Positions 9,738 to 19,119 of a stretch of DNA of 58,960 nucleotides are shown here, one piece after another. Both the position numbers and the translations under genes were made by a program. How positions within the stretch are numbered: position 1 is the stretch's first letter; each line of letters starts with the position of its first letter. The stretch is from an uncultured Prochlorococcus sp. Lineage in GTDB: Bacteria > Cyanobacteriota > Cyanobacteriia > PCC-6307 > Cyanobiaceae. A model generated the notes under the pieces. The model saw only the letters and a list, made by a program, of their open reading frames with translations, searched no databases and had not been told where the DNA came from. The stretch lies in contig CACLGU010000004.1 in assembly GCA_902606505.1 (NCBI GenBank), forward strand, positions 1 through 58,960. Direction: 5' to 3'.

Positions 9738-10699
9738 AGTTGATCCCATATCTTTTTTGCTTCATTTAAAAATAGAAACGAATTAGGGAATTTATTCATT
9801 GCTAAACCAGGAACTTTTGGCGTTGGTCCTTGTAATTGTAGAGAAGATAAATGATGGAGCCATCTCTTTCCTATTCCAGTTTCAAATGAGGTACTTATAG
9901 ATATTAAAGCTTTTTTATTTTCTAATTCTCTTAAAAGCTTAACTGGATTATTTTCTTGAGAAGGCCTTCTAATTTGCCAACCCTTCCACTCATCAATCAA
10001 AGTTGGAAATTTTAAAAGTGATTCGTCTAAAGCTATTGGAATTTTTTTGTTTAGTTCTGTCAGTCCATCAATATCATCAACACAGAGAGGTTGTTCTAAC
10101 CAATCTATATTTTTATTATCTTTCAAAATATCAGCCCATCTATTAGCTATCTCTCTTCCCCAAGAACCATTAGCATCTATTCTTAACTTAATATTATTAC
10201 CTATTTTGCTTAAAATTTCTTCTAATTTTGCTTCTTCCTCATGGTTATTTTTTAGTGCTACTTTCCATTTTAAGGTTAATGATTTTCCAATATCACAATG
10301 TCTTTTTTTAATATCATTTAGATCTGAAACTACATTTTCATTATTTAACAATATGGCTGTTTTACCAATTTCATCAAAGTAGTAGTTTTCTTTAAAAATT
10401 ATTTTTCCATTGATCTCAGCTAATGCAGAATTTATTGCAGATTGAATGCATGGGTGAAAAATATTTATTTGCTCAGATAAATCAAATTCCTCTATATACT
10501 CAGGGATCATATCTAGTTGTTTCGCACACTTTTTTAAGTCTTTTTTATGTAGCGGTGAAACTTCTCCAAACCCTATTTTTTTATCATTACTTATTAATTT
10601 AATTATCCAACCCGATTTTGTATGGTAATTGGTTTTAGAATTTTCTACTTTGGCCAATAACTTAAAGCTATAAGATTTTTTTTGAAATATTAAGTTCAT
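9734..10699 (-). CDS. menC: o-succinylbenzoate synthase
   Basis: Enolase-superfamily dehydratase that turns SHCHC into o-succinylbenzoate. The catalytic lysine pair appears as LKWKVAL (KxK), and metal ligands as RIDANGSWG, the later Glu in DWLEQPL and Asp in ALDES. These match the OSBS active site. Length 321 is normal. Its start overlaps the stop of menA, and its stop overlaps the start of menE, each by 4 bases, so the three are almost certainly translated from one message. Confidence 0.9.
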   Translation of the reverse strand: MNLIFQKKSYSFKLLAKVENSKTNYHTKSGWIIKLISNDKKIGFGEVSPLHKKDLKKCAKQLDMIPEYIEEFDLSEQINIFHPCIQSAINSALAEINGKIIFKENYYFDEIGKTAILLNNENVVSDLNDIKKRHCDIGKSLTLKWKVALKNNHEEEAKLEEILSKIGNNIKLRIDANGSWGREIANRWADILKDNKNIDWLEQPLCVDDIDGLTELNKKIPIALDESLLKFPTLIDEWKGWQIRRPSQENNPVKLLRELENKKALISISTSFETGIGKRWLHHLSSLQLQGPTPKVPGLAMNKFPNSFLFLNEAKKIWDQL

Positions 10700-11613
10700 T
10701 TATTTAGATAGTAATTAAATATTAATCCTGTAATTAAACCAATTCCATTAAGAGTTTGAAATTTTATTGCGACGAATTTGCAATTTTTTATTGCAGACGG
10801 TTTTGCATACGAAGACTTTAATAAATTTATAAGTCTTATTGCTTGAGGTAAACTAAGCAAATAAAGGATGCAAAACACTGGAATAAATCCATAAACTATT
10901 GTGAAAAGTTGAAAAATATATATTGTAAAAATTATCCAAGGCACAAATTGAGAACCTTTTTTTGCCCCTAAGCGAACTAAAGGTGAATTTTTCCCATTCT
11001 TTTTATCTTCAGAAATTTGATGAAAATGAGAACAAAATAATACAAGAGTTGTTGCCAAGGAAGGCCCTGAACCAAGTAATAAAGAAACTTTCCATGGAAT
11101 ATCTTCGAAGTAAATATTAGACGGATTTAACGCAATTAAGACTGAAGAGTACGCAAAAGGTCCAAATGCAAGCCAGCATAATGGTTCTCCTAAACCTTGA
11201 TAGCCCAATCTAAAAGGAGGACCTTGATATAAATATCCTAAGAAGCAGCAAGCTGCCACCAAAATAAAAATGTTTATACTTGTTGATACTGAAATAATTA
11301 AAATTATTAATAAACCAATAACTAAAGATGTATATGCAATAAATGAAATTATTTTTTTATTTTTTACAAGATTTACTATTGAATGGAATTTAAATTCATC
11401 GATTCCTGTTTCTGCGTCGTATAAATCATTAGTTAGATTTTCCCAAAGTAATATCAAAATTGCAGCTAAAGTAAATGAAATCAAATTATAAATTTTTACC
11501 TCTTCATATTGATTGAGTAAGTAAGCCCCTGTTATTAAAACTGGAAGTATGGCAACAGAATAAAGAGGCCATTTTATTGCTTTTTTCCATAATTTTTTTT
11601 TATCTTCGTCCAT
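10696..11613 (-). CDS. menA: 1,4-dihydroxy-2-naphthoate phytyltransferase/prenyltransferase
   Basis: UbiA-family integral membrane prenyltransferase that attaches the phytyl tail to DHNA in phylloquinone synthesis. About eight to nine hydrophobic helices are visible. The prenyl-diphosphate/Mg motif is present as NDLYDAETGID near residue 63, and the second aspartate-type loop as HFHQISEDKKNG near residue 190. Length 305 fits. It is the first gene of the reverse menA-menC-menE set and is divergent from the isochorismate synthase gene, leaving about 100 bases of shared promoter DNA. Confidence 0.92.
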   Translation of the reverse strand: MDEDKKKLWKKAIKWPLYSVAILPVLITGAYLLNQYEEVKIYNLISFTLAAILILLWENLTNDLYDAETGIDEFKFHSIVNLVKNKKIISFIAYTSLVIGLLIILIISVSTSINIFILVAACCFLGYLYQGPPFRLGYQGLGEPLCWLAFGPFAYSSVLIALNPSNIYFEDIPWKVSLLLGSGPSLATTLVLFCSHFHQISEDKKNGKNSPLVRLGAKKGSQFVPWIIFTIYIFQLFTIVYGFIPVFCILYLLSLPQAIRLINLLKSSYAKPSAIKNCKFVAIKFQTLNGIGLITGLIFNYYLNK

Positions 11614-11714
11614 TTTTAATTAACACGCAAAATTAGATAATTATTGAATGTAGTTTATAAATTGAGTTACATTTTTTACTTTATTGCATCATTTTTAGTT
11701 ATTTTCAATAAGTA

Positions 11715-13127
11715 ATGAAAAATGATTTAAACTTAACAGATTTTTTAAAAGATGTATTTTCCTCTTTCGATAAGAAAGTTGAAAATTCTGGATTAGTAAG
11801 TATTTGTGTTGAGATTCCTTCTATTGATTTATTTCAAGTTTATGAATTGTTAATAAATCAATATCCGTTTTCTTCATTTTGGGAGGAATCTGATGGCATT
11901 TCATATATAGCTTTCGAGAAGTGTAAATATGTTACTCTGGATGGCCCAAAAAGATTTGAGGTAGCAAAAGAGTTTAATTCTGAGAATTTTAAAAATTTAA
12001 TTAACTTAACTAATGAATCGCATAATTCTGCACTTTCAAAAATTATTTATTTATTTTCTTTCTCTGAAAATTTGAATAATAAGAATTTACCTTCAGATAT
12101 CCCTAGTTTGGAAGCCATTTTGCCAAAAATATTAATTACTAAAAGTGGCAAGAATTGCTGGTTAAGAATCAATGGTCATGTTGAAGGTAAATCATCATTA
12201 AGAACATTAATTGAAGAAATATGGACAATTAGAAATCAAGTTATTAATTCTGGCTCAGAATTAATAAAATCATCTGGCTTAAAAACTAGTTTTGATCCAC
12301 CTTTTATTGATGATTTCTCACGCTCCTTAGAAACTTCTCAAACAAACATGAAAAAAGTAGTAAATAGAGGAATTCAATTAGTAGAGAAAGATATCCTCGA
12401 AAAGATAGTTTTAGCGAATAGGATTAAAATAAAACTTAAAAATAAATTAGATTTAGTAGAAATTTTAAAAAGATTTAAAAAGAAGCAACCAAATACATGT
12501 AGATACGTTTGGAAAAGGAATAGTAAGGATATTTTGTTTGGAGCATCTCCAGAAAAATTATTTTCTTTCTCTAAACCTAATTTAACTTTAGAGGCACTTG
12601 CTGGAACTATCTCTACTAATTCAAATTTTAAGAAACTCCTAAAAAGTACTAAAGACTTAAAGGAACATAATTATGTAATACAACATTTGATTAAATCTTT
12701 AGAAGTTTCAAAAATAACAAACTTTAAAAAAAGTGATATCAAGGTAAATTCATTTGGAGATATTTCTCATTTGCAAACACTCATTTTCTCTAAAGTTGAA
12801 AATATTTGTCCTTTTGAATTGCTTAAAAACTTACATCCATCTCCAGCTGTTTGTGGATACCCAAAAAATGCAGCATTGGATTGGATAAACACTCTTGAGT
12901 CTTTCCCTAGAGGAAATTATGCTTCTCCAATGGGTTGGGTGGATTCATCAGGCAATGCTTCATTTCTTTTGGCAATAAGAGGCGCAAGATGTATTGAAGA
13001 AAATATTGAATTTACTGCAGGTTCAGGTATAGTTTCTGGCTCCGTTTTAGAGAAAGAAATAGATGAGATTAAATTAAAATTTGAATCTATAGTAAAACAG
13101 ATATTTTGCGCTAAAAATCCTAGATAA
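11715..13127 (+). CDS. menF: Isochorismate synthase (MenF-type)
   Basis: Chorismate-binding enzyme that isomerises chorismate to isochorismate, the first step towards phylloquinone. The conserved C-terminal catalytic half has LEALAGTI, the HLQT-containing strand, the [11 protein letters not shown] turn, the [14 protein letters not shown] segment and the closing ITAGSGIV-like [11 protein letters not shown]. The N-terminal 200 residues are poorly conserved and lysine/asparagine-rich. Length 470 is normal. Salicylate or anthranilate synthase alternatives are less likely because it sits between menA and no trp genes. Its 3' end overlaps gshB by 8 bases, tail to tail. Confidence 0.92.
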   Translation: MKNDLNLTDFLKDVFSSFDKKVENSGLVSICVEIPSIDLFQVYELLINQYPFSSFWEESDGISYIAFEKCKYVTLDGPKRFEVAKEFNSENFKNLINLTNESHNSALSKIIYLFSFSENLNNKNLPSDIPSLEAILPKILITKSGKNCWLRINGHVEGKSSLRTLIEEIWTIRNQVINSGSELIKSSGLKTSFDPPFIDDFSRSLETSQTNMKKVVNRGIQLVEKDILEKIVLANRIKIKLKNKLDLVEILKRFKKKQPNTCRYVWKRNSKDILFGASPEKLFSFSKPNLTLEALAGTISTNSNFKKLLKSTKDLKEHNYVIQHLIKSLEVSKITNFKKSDIKVNSFGDISHLQTLIFSKVENICPFELLKNLHPSPAVCGYPKNAALDWINTLESFPRGNYASPMGWVDSSGNASFLLAIRGARCIEENIEFTAGSGIVSGSVLEKEIDEIKLKFESIVKQIFCAKNPR

Positions 13128-14043
13128 TTTCTACTAATTTTTCAATAACTTCCTCTGAAACATTTTTATTGGATAAATTTTCTATTTCTCTTAAACCTGT
13201 TGGACTGGTTACATTAATCTCACTAAGCATTCCATTTATTACATCAATACCTACAAAAAATAAACCCTCATCTTTGAAGTGTTGAGATAATTCTGAGCAG
13301 ATACTTTTTTCTTTTTCTGTTAATAATGTAGGTTCAGCCTTGCCTCCCATCGCTAAATTACTCCTAAAATCGCCTCCTTGAGGTATCCTATTTATTGATC
13401 CAATTGCTTCTCCGTTTACGATAATTATTCTTTTATCACCCTCTATAACTTCAGGAATAAATTTTTGCATCATAACGGGTAATTCTTCTTGAGAAGTGAT
13501 TAATTCAATAATTGATTTAATTCCTGGAGAATTTTTATTTATCCTTATAACACCTTGACCACCTTTTCCTCCAAGAGGTTTTATGACTACTTCATTATTT
13601 ATATTTGCAAAATTAATAAGATCTTTTACCTTACTCGCAACTATTGTAGGTGCCATTAAGTGGCTGTATCTTAAAGCACCTAGCTTTTCATTCCACGCTC
13701 TTAACGATGAGGGTTTGTTAATTACTTTTACTCCTTTTCTTTCGGCAACTTCTAAAAGATGGGTTGCATATAAATAAGCCTCATTTACAGGAGGATCTTT
13801 TCTCATCCAAATGCAATTAAATTCGGCGAGAGGTATGCAATCATTCCCTTTGAAAGAAATCCACGGAATAACTTCAACTTTTACGGAAGATGCCCATACT
13901 TCATCACCTCTAGCTTCCAAGTCTTGAGGAGTACAACTCCAGATTTCAATATTTTTTTTTGATGATGCTTGCATTAAAGCAGCAGTTGAATCTTTTAAGG
14001 GATTTATATTTTTAATTGGATCTATTACGAATAGAAATTTCAT
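13120..14043 (-). CDS. gshB: Glutathione synthetase
   Basis: ATP-grasp ligase adding glycine to gamma-glutamylcysteine. It begins with the family opening FLFVIDPI and [16 protein letters not shown], has the ATP-binding [14 protein letters not shown] loop at about 155-168, and ends with [25 protein letters not shown], which holds the Mg ligands. Length 307 is normal for bacterial GshB. The glutaredoxin gene lies immediately upstream on the same strand with a 5-base gap, so thiol carrier and reductant are probably made together. Confidence 0.96.
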   Translation of the reverse strand: MKFLFVIDPIKNINPLKDSTAALMQASSKKNIEIWSCTPQDLEARGDEVWASSVKVEVIPWISFKGNDCIPLAEFNCIWMRKDPPVNEAYLYATHLLEVAERKGVKVINKPSSLRAWNEKLGALRYSHLMAPTIVASKVKDLINFANINNEVVIKPLGGKGGQGVIRINKNSPGIKSIIELITSQEELPVMMQKFIPEVIEGDKRIIIVNGEAIGSINRIPQGGDFRSNLAMGGKAEPTLLTEKEKSICSELSQHFKDEGLFFVGIDVINGMLSEINVTSPTGLREIENLSNKNVSEEVIEKLVEII

Positions 14044-14048
14044 AAGAT

Positions 14049-14303
14049 CTAGTTTAATAATGCTTCTAATTTATTTTCATTTTCTAATGCGTAGAGATCA
14101 TCACAGCCACCGATACCCTCATTATCTATAAATATTTGTGGTAATGTTCTTCTACCATCAGCTCTTTCAATCATCAATGCTCTGGCATCTTCGTCGCCAT
14201 CTATTTTATATTCTGTAAAATTTACATTTTTTTTCTTGAGTAGTGATTTTGCTCGAATACAGAATGGGCAATATTGCCAAGTATAAATTTCAACTTTGGA
14301 CAT
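14049..14303 (-). CDS. grxC: Glutaredoxin (GrxC type)
   Basis: An 84-residue dithiol glutaredoxin. The redox motif CPFC is at about residues 12-15, preceded by the typical YTWQY strand; the cis-proline TLPQIFI and the GGCDDLYAL glutathione-binding turn follow. It reduces protein disulfides and mixed disulfides using glutathione. First gene of a grx-gshB pair, divergent from prfB with about 75 bases between. Confidence 0.95.
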   Translation of the reverse strand: MSKVEIYTWQYCPFCIRAKSLLKKKNVNFTEYKIDGDEDARALMIERADGRRTLPQIFIDNEGIGGCDDLYALENENKLEALLN

Positions 14304-14379
14304 TTTTTTAAAATAATACTTAGTTTATACTATTAAACAAAAGTGCTTGTTAGATTATAAATAACGATTAAATTCTATT

Positions 14380-15502
14380 TTGATAGATATTACAGGTTTC
14401 AAAAAAGATCTTTCGGAACTAACAGAGCGCCTGGGTAATGCTCAGGATTGTCTTTGACGTTCCAAGATTAAAAGCGAAAAGGAAAGAGTTAGAGCAAATT
14501 TCTGCTCAGCCTAAATTTTGGGAAAATCAAGAAGAAGCTAAAAAGCAAATGTTAATACTTGATGATGTCAAAGCACAACTCGAATTGTTAGATAAATGGA
14601 AAACTTTTATTTCTGATGCTAATGCCTCTCTTGAGCTTTATTCTTTAGAACCCGAAGAGGAAATGATTTTAGAATCGCTGCTGGGATTAAAGAAATTAAG
14701 AGAGAATTTGGATAAATGGGAATTTGAAAGATTGTTATGTGGTGAATACGATAAGGAAGGAGCAGTAGTTTCTATTAACGCAGGTGCGGGTGGAACAGAT
14801 GCGCAGGATTGGGTAGAGATATTATTAAGAATGTACTCAAGATGGGCCGATAATAATCAAATGAGCCTTATCATTAATGAATTATCTCAAGGAGAAGAAG
14901 CAGGTATTAAAAGTGTAACTTTCGAAATTGATGGAAAATATGCATATGGCTATCTGCAACATGAAAAAGGAACTCACAGATTAGTAAGAATTTCTCCTTT
15001 CAATGCTAATGGCAAAAGACAAACCAGCTTTGCTGGGGTAGAGGTTATGCCAAAATTAGATGATAATATTTCACTTGATATACCTGAAAAAGATTTAGAA
15101 ATCACAACAAGTAGATCCGGTGGAGCTGGAGGACAAAATGTTAATAAAGTAGAAACAGCAGTGAGAATTGTTCATTTGCCTTCAGGGATTTCAGTAAGAT
15201 GTACTCAAGAAAGATCTCAATTACAAAATAAAGAAAAAGCTATGTTACTTTTAAAGTCTAAACTATTAGTGATTGCTAAAGAACAACGAGCTGCTGAAGT
15301 CGCTGATATTAAAGGTGATATTGTGGAAGCTGCATGGGGCAATCAAATAAGAAATTATGTTTTCCATCCCTATCAAATGGTAAAAGATCTTAGGACTATG
15401 CAGGAGACTAACGAGTTAGATAGTGTTTTAGATGGTGGACTTGAACCATTTATTCATGAATTATTACGTATGAATATTTCTTCTAATGAATCTCTTGAAT
15501 AA
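14380..15502 (+). CDS. prfB: Peptide chain release factor 2, expressed by +1 frameshift
   Basis: Terminates translation at UGA and UAA. The RF2 codon-recognition tripeptide SPF (in RISPFNANG) and the catalytic GGQ loop ([11 protein letters not shown]) are both present. The long frame only opens at 14438, but a short zero frame starting at TTG 14380 encodes about 25 residues ([20 protein letters not shown]...) ending CTT TGA at 14452-14457. Slipping +1 at CTT-TGA-C joins it to the long frame at GAC 14456 and gives a normal 373-residue RF2. This is the autoregulatory frameshift known from E. coli prfB. It heads a tight forward operon with the genes up to about 18.0 kb. Confidence 0.95.
14443..14458 (+). 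promoter_or_regulatory. Programmed +1 frameshift site of prfB
   Basis: The sequence CAGGATTGTCTTTGAC contains the slippery CTT, the in-frame TGA (14455-14457) and the following C. An AGGA at 14444-14447 lies 4 bases before CTT and can act as the internal Shine-Dalgarno stimulator, weaker and slightly differently spaced than the AGGGGG of E. coli. When RF2 is scarce, ribosomes pause at UGA and slip, making more RF2. The mechanism is established for the family; use here is inferred from the sequence. Confidence 0.9.
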
Positions 15503-15505
15503 CTA

Positions 15506-15688
15506 ATGAAAAATAAAAACGAAATTTTAGAAAAAAAAGTTTCTCCTCCAAGCTTTATAAAGCTTGCTATGAGAAATATGGTAAGGAAAGGCTCAAAAAG
15601 TATTTCTCATTTTTCAATAACCTTTCTAGTTTTAATTGGTATATTAATACTTGTGGCAACAATAGGTAAGCCCAATATTCCAGTTTAA
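15506..15688 (+). CDS. Small conserved membrane protein (DUF3285-like)
   Basis: A 60-residue protein with a basic N-terminal half (PPSFIKLAMRNMVRKGSKS) and one C-terminal transmembrane helix at about 37-55. It resembles the cyanobacterial DUF3285 family, always small and of unknown function. It begins 3 bases after the prfB stop and ends 6 bases before ybeY, so it belongs to the prfB transcript. No catalytic motif is visible. Confidence 0.8.
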   Translation: MKNKNEILEKKVSPPSFIKLAMRNMVRKGSKSISHFSITFLVLIGILILVATIGKPNIPV

Positions 15689-15694
15689 GAATGT

Positions 15695-16234
15695 ATGAAA
15701 GAAAAAATTATTTCTGAAATAAATTTAGATTTTGTTTTTCAATGTAATGATTTCTCTCAATTTTCAAATAAGTTAAAAGATACTAAAACTCATCTTATTT
15801 TTGAATCTATTTTTTGGGAGAAAGTTTTTTTATCTTGGATAAATACTATATTAAAAAAAGAGGATTATGAATTACCAAATTATATTTTTGAAAAAAAATA
15901 TTTTTCATTAGGATTACAGATAATATCTAATCAAGAAATTGCTTCTTTGAATAAGAAATGGATGCAAAAAAATGGTCCAACTGATGTTCTATCTTTTCCA
16001 ATTATTTCTGATGAATCTTTAAATAATTTAGATCATATAGAGTTGGGAGATATTTTTATATCATTAGAGATGGCACTTGAGCAATCTTATGAATATAAAC
16101 ATTCAATCTATAGAGAGATGATCTGGTTGGCTAGTCATGGATTTTTACATCTTTTGGGATGGGAACATAATAATGAGGATGATTTAGAAAATATGTTAAA
16201 TTTTCAAGAATATTTAATTTCTCGATTAGATTAA
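15695..16234 (+). CDS. ybeY: Endoribonuclease / rRNA maturation factor YbeY
   Basis: Zinc metalloprotein needed for 16S rRNA 3'-end maturation and ribosome quality control. The metal motif [11 protein letters not shown] is present near residue 149, a conservative variant of HGxLHLxGyDH with Glu where Asp is usual. The preceding GPTDVLSFP segment is also a family signature. Length 179 is normal, with an N-terminal arm of about 45 poorly conserved residues. The start ATG is 15695; an ATG 4 bases earlier is out of frame. Lies in the prfB operon. Confidence 0.95.
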   Translation: MKEKIISEINLDFVFQCNDFSQFSNKLKDTKTHLIFESIFWEKVFLSWINTILKKEDYELPNYIFEKKYFSLGLQIISNQEIASLNKKWMQKNGPTDVLSFPIISDESLNNLDHIELGDIFISLEMALEQSYEYKHSIYREMIWLASHGFLHLLGWEHNNEDDLENMLNFQEYLISRLD

Positions 16235-16240
16235 AAATCA

Positions 16241-16651
16241 ATGAAAAAAAAAATAAACTGTTTAGAAAATAGAAAAGAATCATACAAAACTTCTAGTAAT
16301 GTATTTATAAGTTTTAAGTATGCTTTCAGTGGTATTAATTATGTATTAAAAACTTCAAGAAATTTTAAAATTCAATTAATTTTTGCAGTTACAAGTTTAA
16401 TAATTGGTTTTTTACTCAAAATTAGTCTAAGTAATTATGTTATTTTGATTGCAACAATAATGTCTGTTTTAATATTAGAAATATTGAACACATCTATTGA
16501 ATCAATCGTTGATTTAGTAGTGAAAAAAGAATTTAGTATTTTGGCTAAAATTTCAAAAGATACTTCTGCAGGAGCAGTATTATTAGCATCCATTAATTCT
16601 GTTATTATTGCTGTATATATCTTTGTTCCTAAAATAAAGTTGTTATTTTAA
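16241..16651 (+). CDS. dgkA: Diacylglycerol kinase / undecaprenol kinase family protein
   Basis: A 136-residue integral membrane protein with three hydrophobic helices (about 44-62, 66-84, 107-130). The family signatures are FKYAFSGI near residue 25, the ILNTSIE catalytic/metal segment and the KDTSAGAVL loop, here slightly different from the usual KDxGSAAVL. Prokaryotic members phosphorylate diacylglycerol or undecaprenol; which one this does cannot be told from the sequence. It follows ybeY by 6 bases, an arrangement seen in many bacteria. Confidence 0.88.
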   Translation: MKKKINCLENRKESYKTSSNVFISFKYAFSGINYVLKTSRNFKIQLIFAVTSLIIGFLLKISLSNYVILIATIMSVLILEILNTSIESIVDLVVKKEFSILAKISKDTSAGAVLLASINSVIIAVYIFVPKIKLLF

Positions 16652-16663
16652 ATCCATATAAAT

Positions 16664-17260
16664 ATGTTTCTTGTTATTGATAATTACGATAGTTTTACTT
16701 ATAACCTTGTTCAATATTTAGGAGAACTTTCAGTTGAGCATGAAATAACTAAAGAATTAATAGTTAAAAGAAATGATGAAATTACTTTAGAAGAAATTAT
16801 CAAACTAAATCCTGGTGGAATTCTCTTATCTCCAGGTCCAGGTAATCCAGATCAATCTGGAATTTGTCTTCCAATTCTAAAAAAATTATCTAAAAATATT
16901 CCGACTTTGGGAGTTTGTTTAGGTCATCAAGCTTTGGCCCAAGCTTTTGGAGGTAAGGTTATAGTTGGGAAAGAACTTATGCATGGTAAGACATCCAAAA
17001 TATTTCATAATCAAAAAGGATTGTTTAAAGATATCGAGACTCCATTTGTGGCTACTAGATATCATAGTCTTATAGTTGATTCAAGTTCTTTACCATCTTG
17101 TCTCGAAATAACTGCGACTTTAGAAGACTCAACTATTATGGCTATTTCTCACAAAGAATATAAATATTTACATGGGGTACAGTTTCATCCTGAAAGTGTG
17201 TTGACGCAATTTGGTCATAAATTAATTAGTAATTTTCTAAAAATGGCAGAAAAAAAGTAA
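16664..17260 (+). CDS. trpG: Glutamine amidotransferase subunit of anthranilate / aminodeoxychorismate synthase
   Basis: Class I glutamine amidotransferase of 198 residues. It begins LVIDNYDSFTYNLVQYLG, has the oxyanion PGPGNP segment, the nucleophile in GVCLGHQA (C85 or so) and the His-Glu pair in FHPES. It supplies ammonia to the TrpE or PabB partner. TrpG and PabA cannot be separated by sequence here, and a single protein may serve both, as in several bacteria. It is in the prfB-ybeY-dgkA run, 12 bases after dgkA, with no trpE or pabB next to it. Confidence 0.92.
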   Translation: MFLVIDNYDSFTYNLVQYLGELSVEHEITKELIVKRNDEITLEEIIKLNPGGILLSPGPGNPDQSGICLPILKKLSKNIPTLGVCLGHQALAQAFGGKVIVGKELMHGKTSKIFHNQKGLFKDIETPFVATRYHSLIVDSSSLPSCLEITATLEDSTIMAISHKEYKYLHGVQFHPESVLTQFGHKLISNFLKMAEKK

Positions 17261-17280
17261 AATAAGAAAAAATTAATATT

Positions 17281-18006
17281 ATGATTGCTCAAATTAAAAA
17301 CTTTTTATTTTTTATATTATTTAGCTCTTTTTTACCTACTTCATTATTGGCAAGGAATTTAGAAATAAAAAGTTTGGGACATAGTAGTTTTTTAATTAAT
17401 AGTGCAGATAAATCTATTCTTTTAAATCCCTTTAAAGCAATAGGTTGTGCAAGTAATTTAAAGGAGCCAAAAGAAGTTAACGTAGATTTTATTTTGGCTA
17501 GTTCTAGGCTTCCAGATGAAGGATATAACCCTAATGATCAATTAATGTTTGTTGAGCCAGGAATCTATCAATTTGAGGATATTTTATTAAATGGAATACC
17601 TGTATCTCATGACAGAGTGGATGGAAGAAGATTTGGGATGGCAACTGTTTGGAGTTGGGAGCAGAATGATCTTAAAATTGTTCATATGGGAGGAGCTGCT
17701 GGGGATATTGATATAAATAGTCAAATTATTTTGTCTCGTCCAGATATCTTATTTATTTCAATTGGAGGAGGAATAAAATCTTATGATGGAAAGGAGGCTT
17801 CAAGAATAGTAAAGATCTTAAAACCTAATGTAGTTATTCCTGTTCACTTTAAACGTGGTAAACAAATTAATAAAGAATGTGAGTTCTCAAATGCTGATTT
17901 ATTTATTGAAAATATGAAAGATTTTAAAGTGAAATATGTTGGAAAAGATTTTCGAATAAAACCTAAAAGAATAGATCAAAATATAATTTATATCTTCAGT
18001 AATTAG
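17281..18006 (+). CDS. Exported metallo-beta-lactamase-fold protein with incomplete metal site
   Basis: A 241-residue protein with an N-terminal signal-like segment (basic start, hydrophobic core about 7-22, then LLA before residue 25). The mature part resembles the UlaG/YcfU-type beta-lactamase-superfamily fold: LGHSSFLI near the start, VHMGGAAG in the middle and IPVHFKRG near the end. The canonical HxHxDH zinc motif is not seen; the equivalent place reads ASSRLPDEGYN. Thus it may bind no metal or act differently. Likely exported to periplasm or lumen, which is inference. It follows trpG by 20 bases and converges with the aminotransferase gene. Confidence 0.7.
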   Translation: MIAQIKNFLFFILFSSFLPTSLLARNLEIKSLGHSSFLINSADKSILLNPFKAIGCASNLKEPKEVNVDFILASSRLPDEGYNPNDQLMFVEPGIYQFEDILLNGIPVSHDRVDGRRFGMATVWSWEQNDLKIVHMGGAAGDIDINSQIILSRPDILFISIGGGIKSYDGKEASRIVKILKPNVVIPVHFKRGKQINKECEFSNADLFIENMKDFKVKYVGKDFRIKPKRIDQNIIYIFSN

Positions 18007-18009
18007 TAA

Positions 18010-19119
18010 TTAATCTAAAAAATCTAATATGTTGTAATTTTCCCAGAAAAGAATCATTTGTTCTTTAGTTCCAATACTAACCCTTATTGAATTACCAATA
18101 TCTTTTTTGTTTTCCATACTTCTAATAAGAATACCTTTTTCTCTCATCTGTTGTATTAAGATTTTAGGATCTTTTTTTGGCCAAATTAAGAAATAATTAC
18201 CTCCACTAAAGTGAGTTCTGATTGTTGTTGATTTAAATTTATTTAAAATCCATTCCCTCGCCTTTTTTACTTCTAAAACATAATTATCAATATATGATTT
18301 GTCTTTAAGTGCTGCTAATGCAGCTGTTATAGCAAAGCTGTTTACATCATATGGTCCTGTAACTTTATTAATGTACTGAATTAAACTTTTATTGCCAAAA
18401 GTAAAACCTATTCTTAAACCAGCTAGACCTGCAGTTTTTGAAAGAGATTGGATTATTAGTATATTTTTATTCTTTTCAAAATCTATCGATTCAAGAAGAC
18501 TATCTCCATTAAATTTTTCATATAGTTCATCAACAACTATTAATGAATCTTTATTGATATTGGCTAAATTAATTATTTCATGAGAGCTTATAACAGTTCC
18601 TGTTGGATTATTTGGATTGCAAATAAATATTAACTTTGGATTATGCTTTATTATTTTTTCCCTAAATTCTTCGATGGGGAATAGAAAATTTTCTCCAATG
18701 TAAGAACAACTTATTTTTTTCATTCCTCGGATTTCTGCACAAGGAGAATAGTAACCAAAAGTTGGATTTGTGGTTAGAAATATCTGATCTTTTTCTCCAA
18801 AGCAATTGAAAATTGCATTTATTGCTGCATCTGCTCCATTGAAAATTCCAATTTCATCATTACCAAATTTTCTTGAATCAAGATATTTATCACATAAAAA
18901 TTTTTTTAAAAAATTATATTCTGGATAAATTGATATCTCATCTAATTTTATCGCTTTTAATGCCTCTAAAACCTTAGGACTTGGACCTAAAGTATTTTCA
19001 TTAAAGTCTAAGCGGAGTAAATTTCTTCTATTTTCTAAAGGTGCAGAATAAGACTGCATATTTATTATTTCTTCTCTTGGTTTTGGGAAAAGATTATTTA
19101 ATGGATCAAAATCATTCAT
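18010..19119 (-). CDS. hisC: Histidinol-phosphate aminotransferase-like PLP enzyme
   Basis: A fold-type I aminotransferase of 369 residues. Motifs: LDFNENTLGPSP near the N terminus (substrate phosphate region of HisC), CNPNNPTGT, the VVDELY Asp/Tyr pair and the PLP lysine in QSLSKTAGLAGLRIG. HisC, in histidine synthesis, is the best call; related enzymes act on other amino acids, and a second HisC/CobD-like protein is present at 32.9-34.0 kb. Its ATG shares one base with the argS stop (TAATG), so the two are translationally coupled. Confidence 0.83.
   Translation of the reverse strand: MNDFDPLNNLFPKPREEIINMQSYSAPLENRRNLLRLDFNENTLGPSPKVLEALKAIKLDEISIYPEYNFLKKFLCDKYLDSRKFGNDEIGIFNGADAAINAIFNCFGEKDQIFLTTNPTFGYYSPCAEIRGMKKISCSYIGENFLFPIEEFREKIIKHNPKLIFICNPNNPTGTVISSHEIINLANINKDSLIVVDELYEKFNGDSLLESIDFEKNKNILIIQSLSKTAGLAGLRIGFTFGNKSLIQYINKVTGPYDVNSFAITAALAALKDKSYIDNYVLEVKKAREWILNKFKSTTIRTHFSGGNYFLIWPKKDPKILIQQMREKGILIRSMENKKDIGNSIRVSIGTKEQMILFWENYNILDFLD

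Noticed and set aside
9735-9749. ATG at 9749 as menE start
   Set aside because: The ATG at 9737 gives the ATGA overlap shared by the other men genes; the four extra residues are not conserved-looking.
14438-14440. ATG at 14438 as the start of prfB
   Set aside because: It lies within the zero-frame N-terminal segment; RF2 length and the CTT-TGA-C site show that translation begins at 14380.
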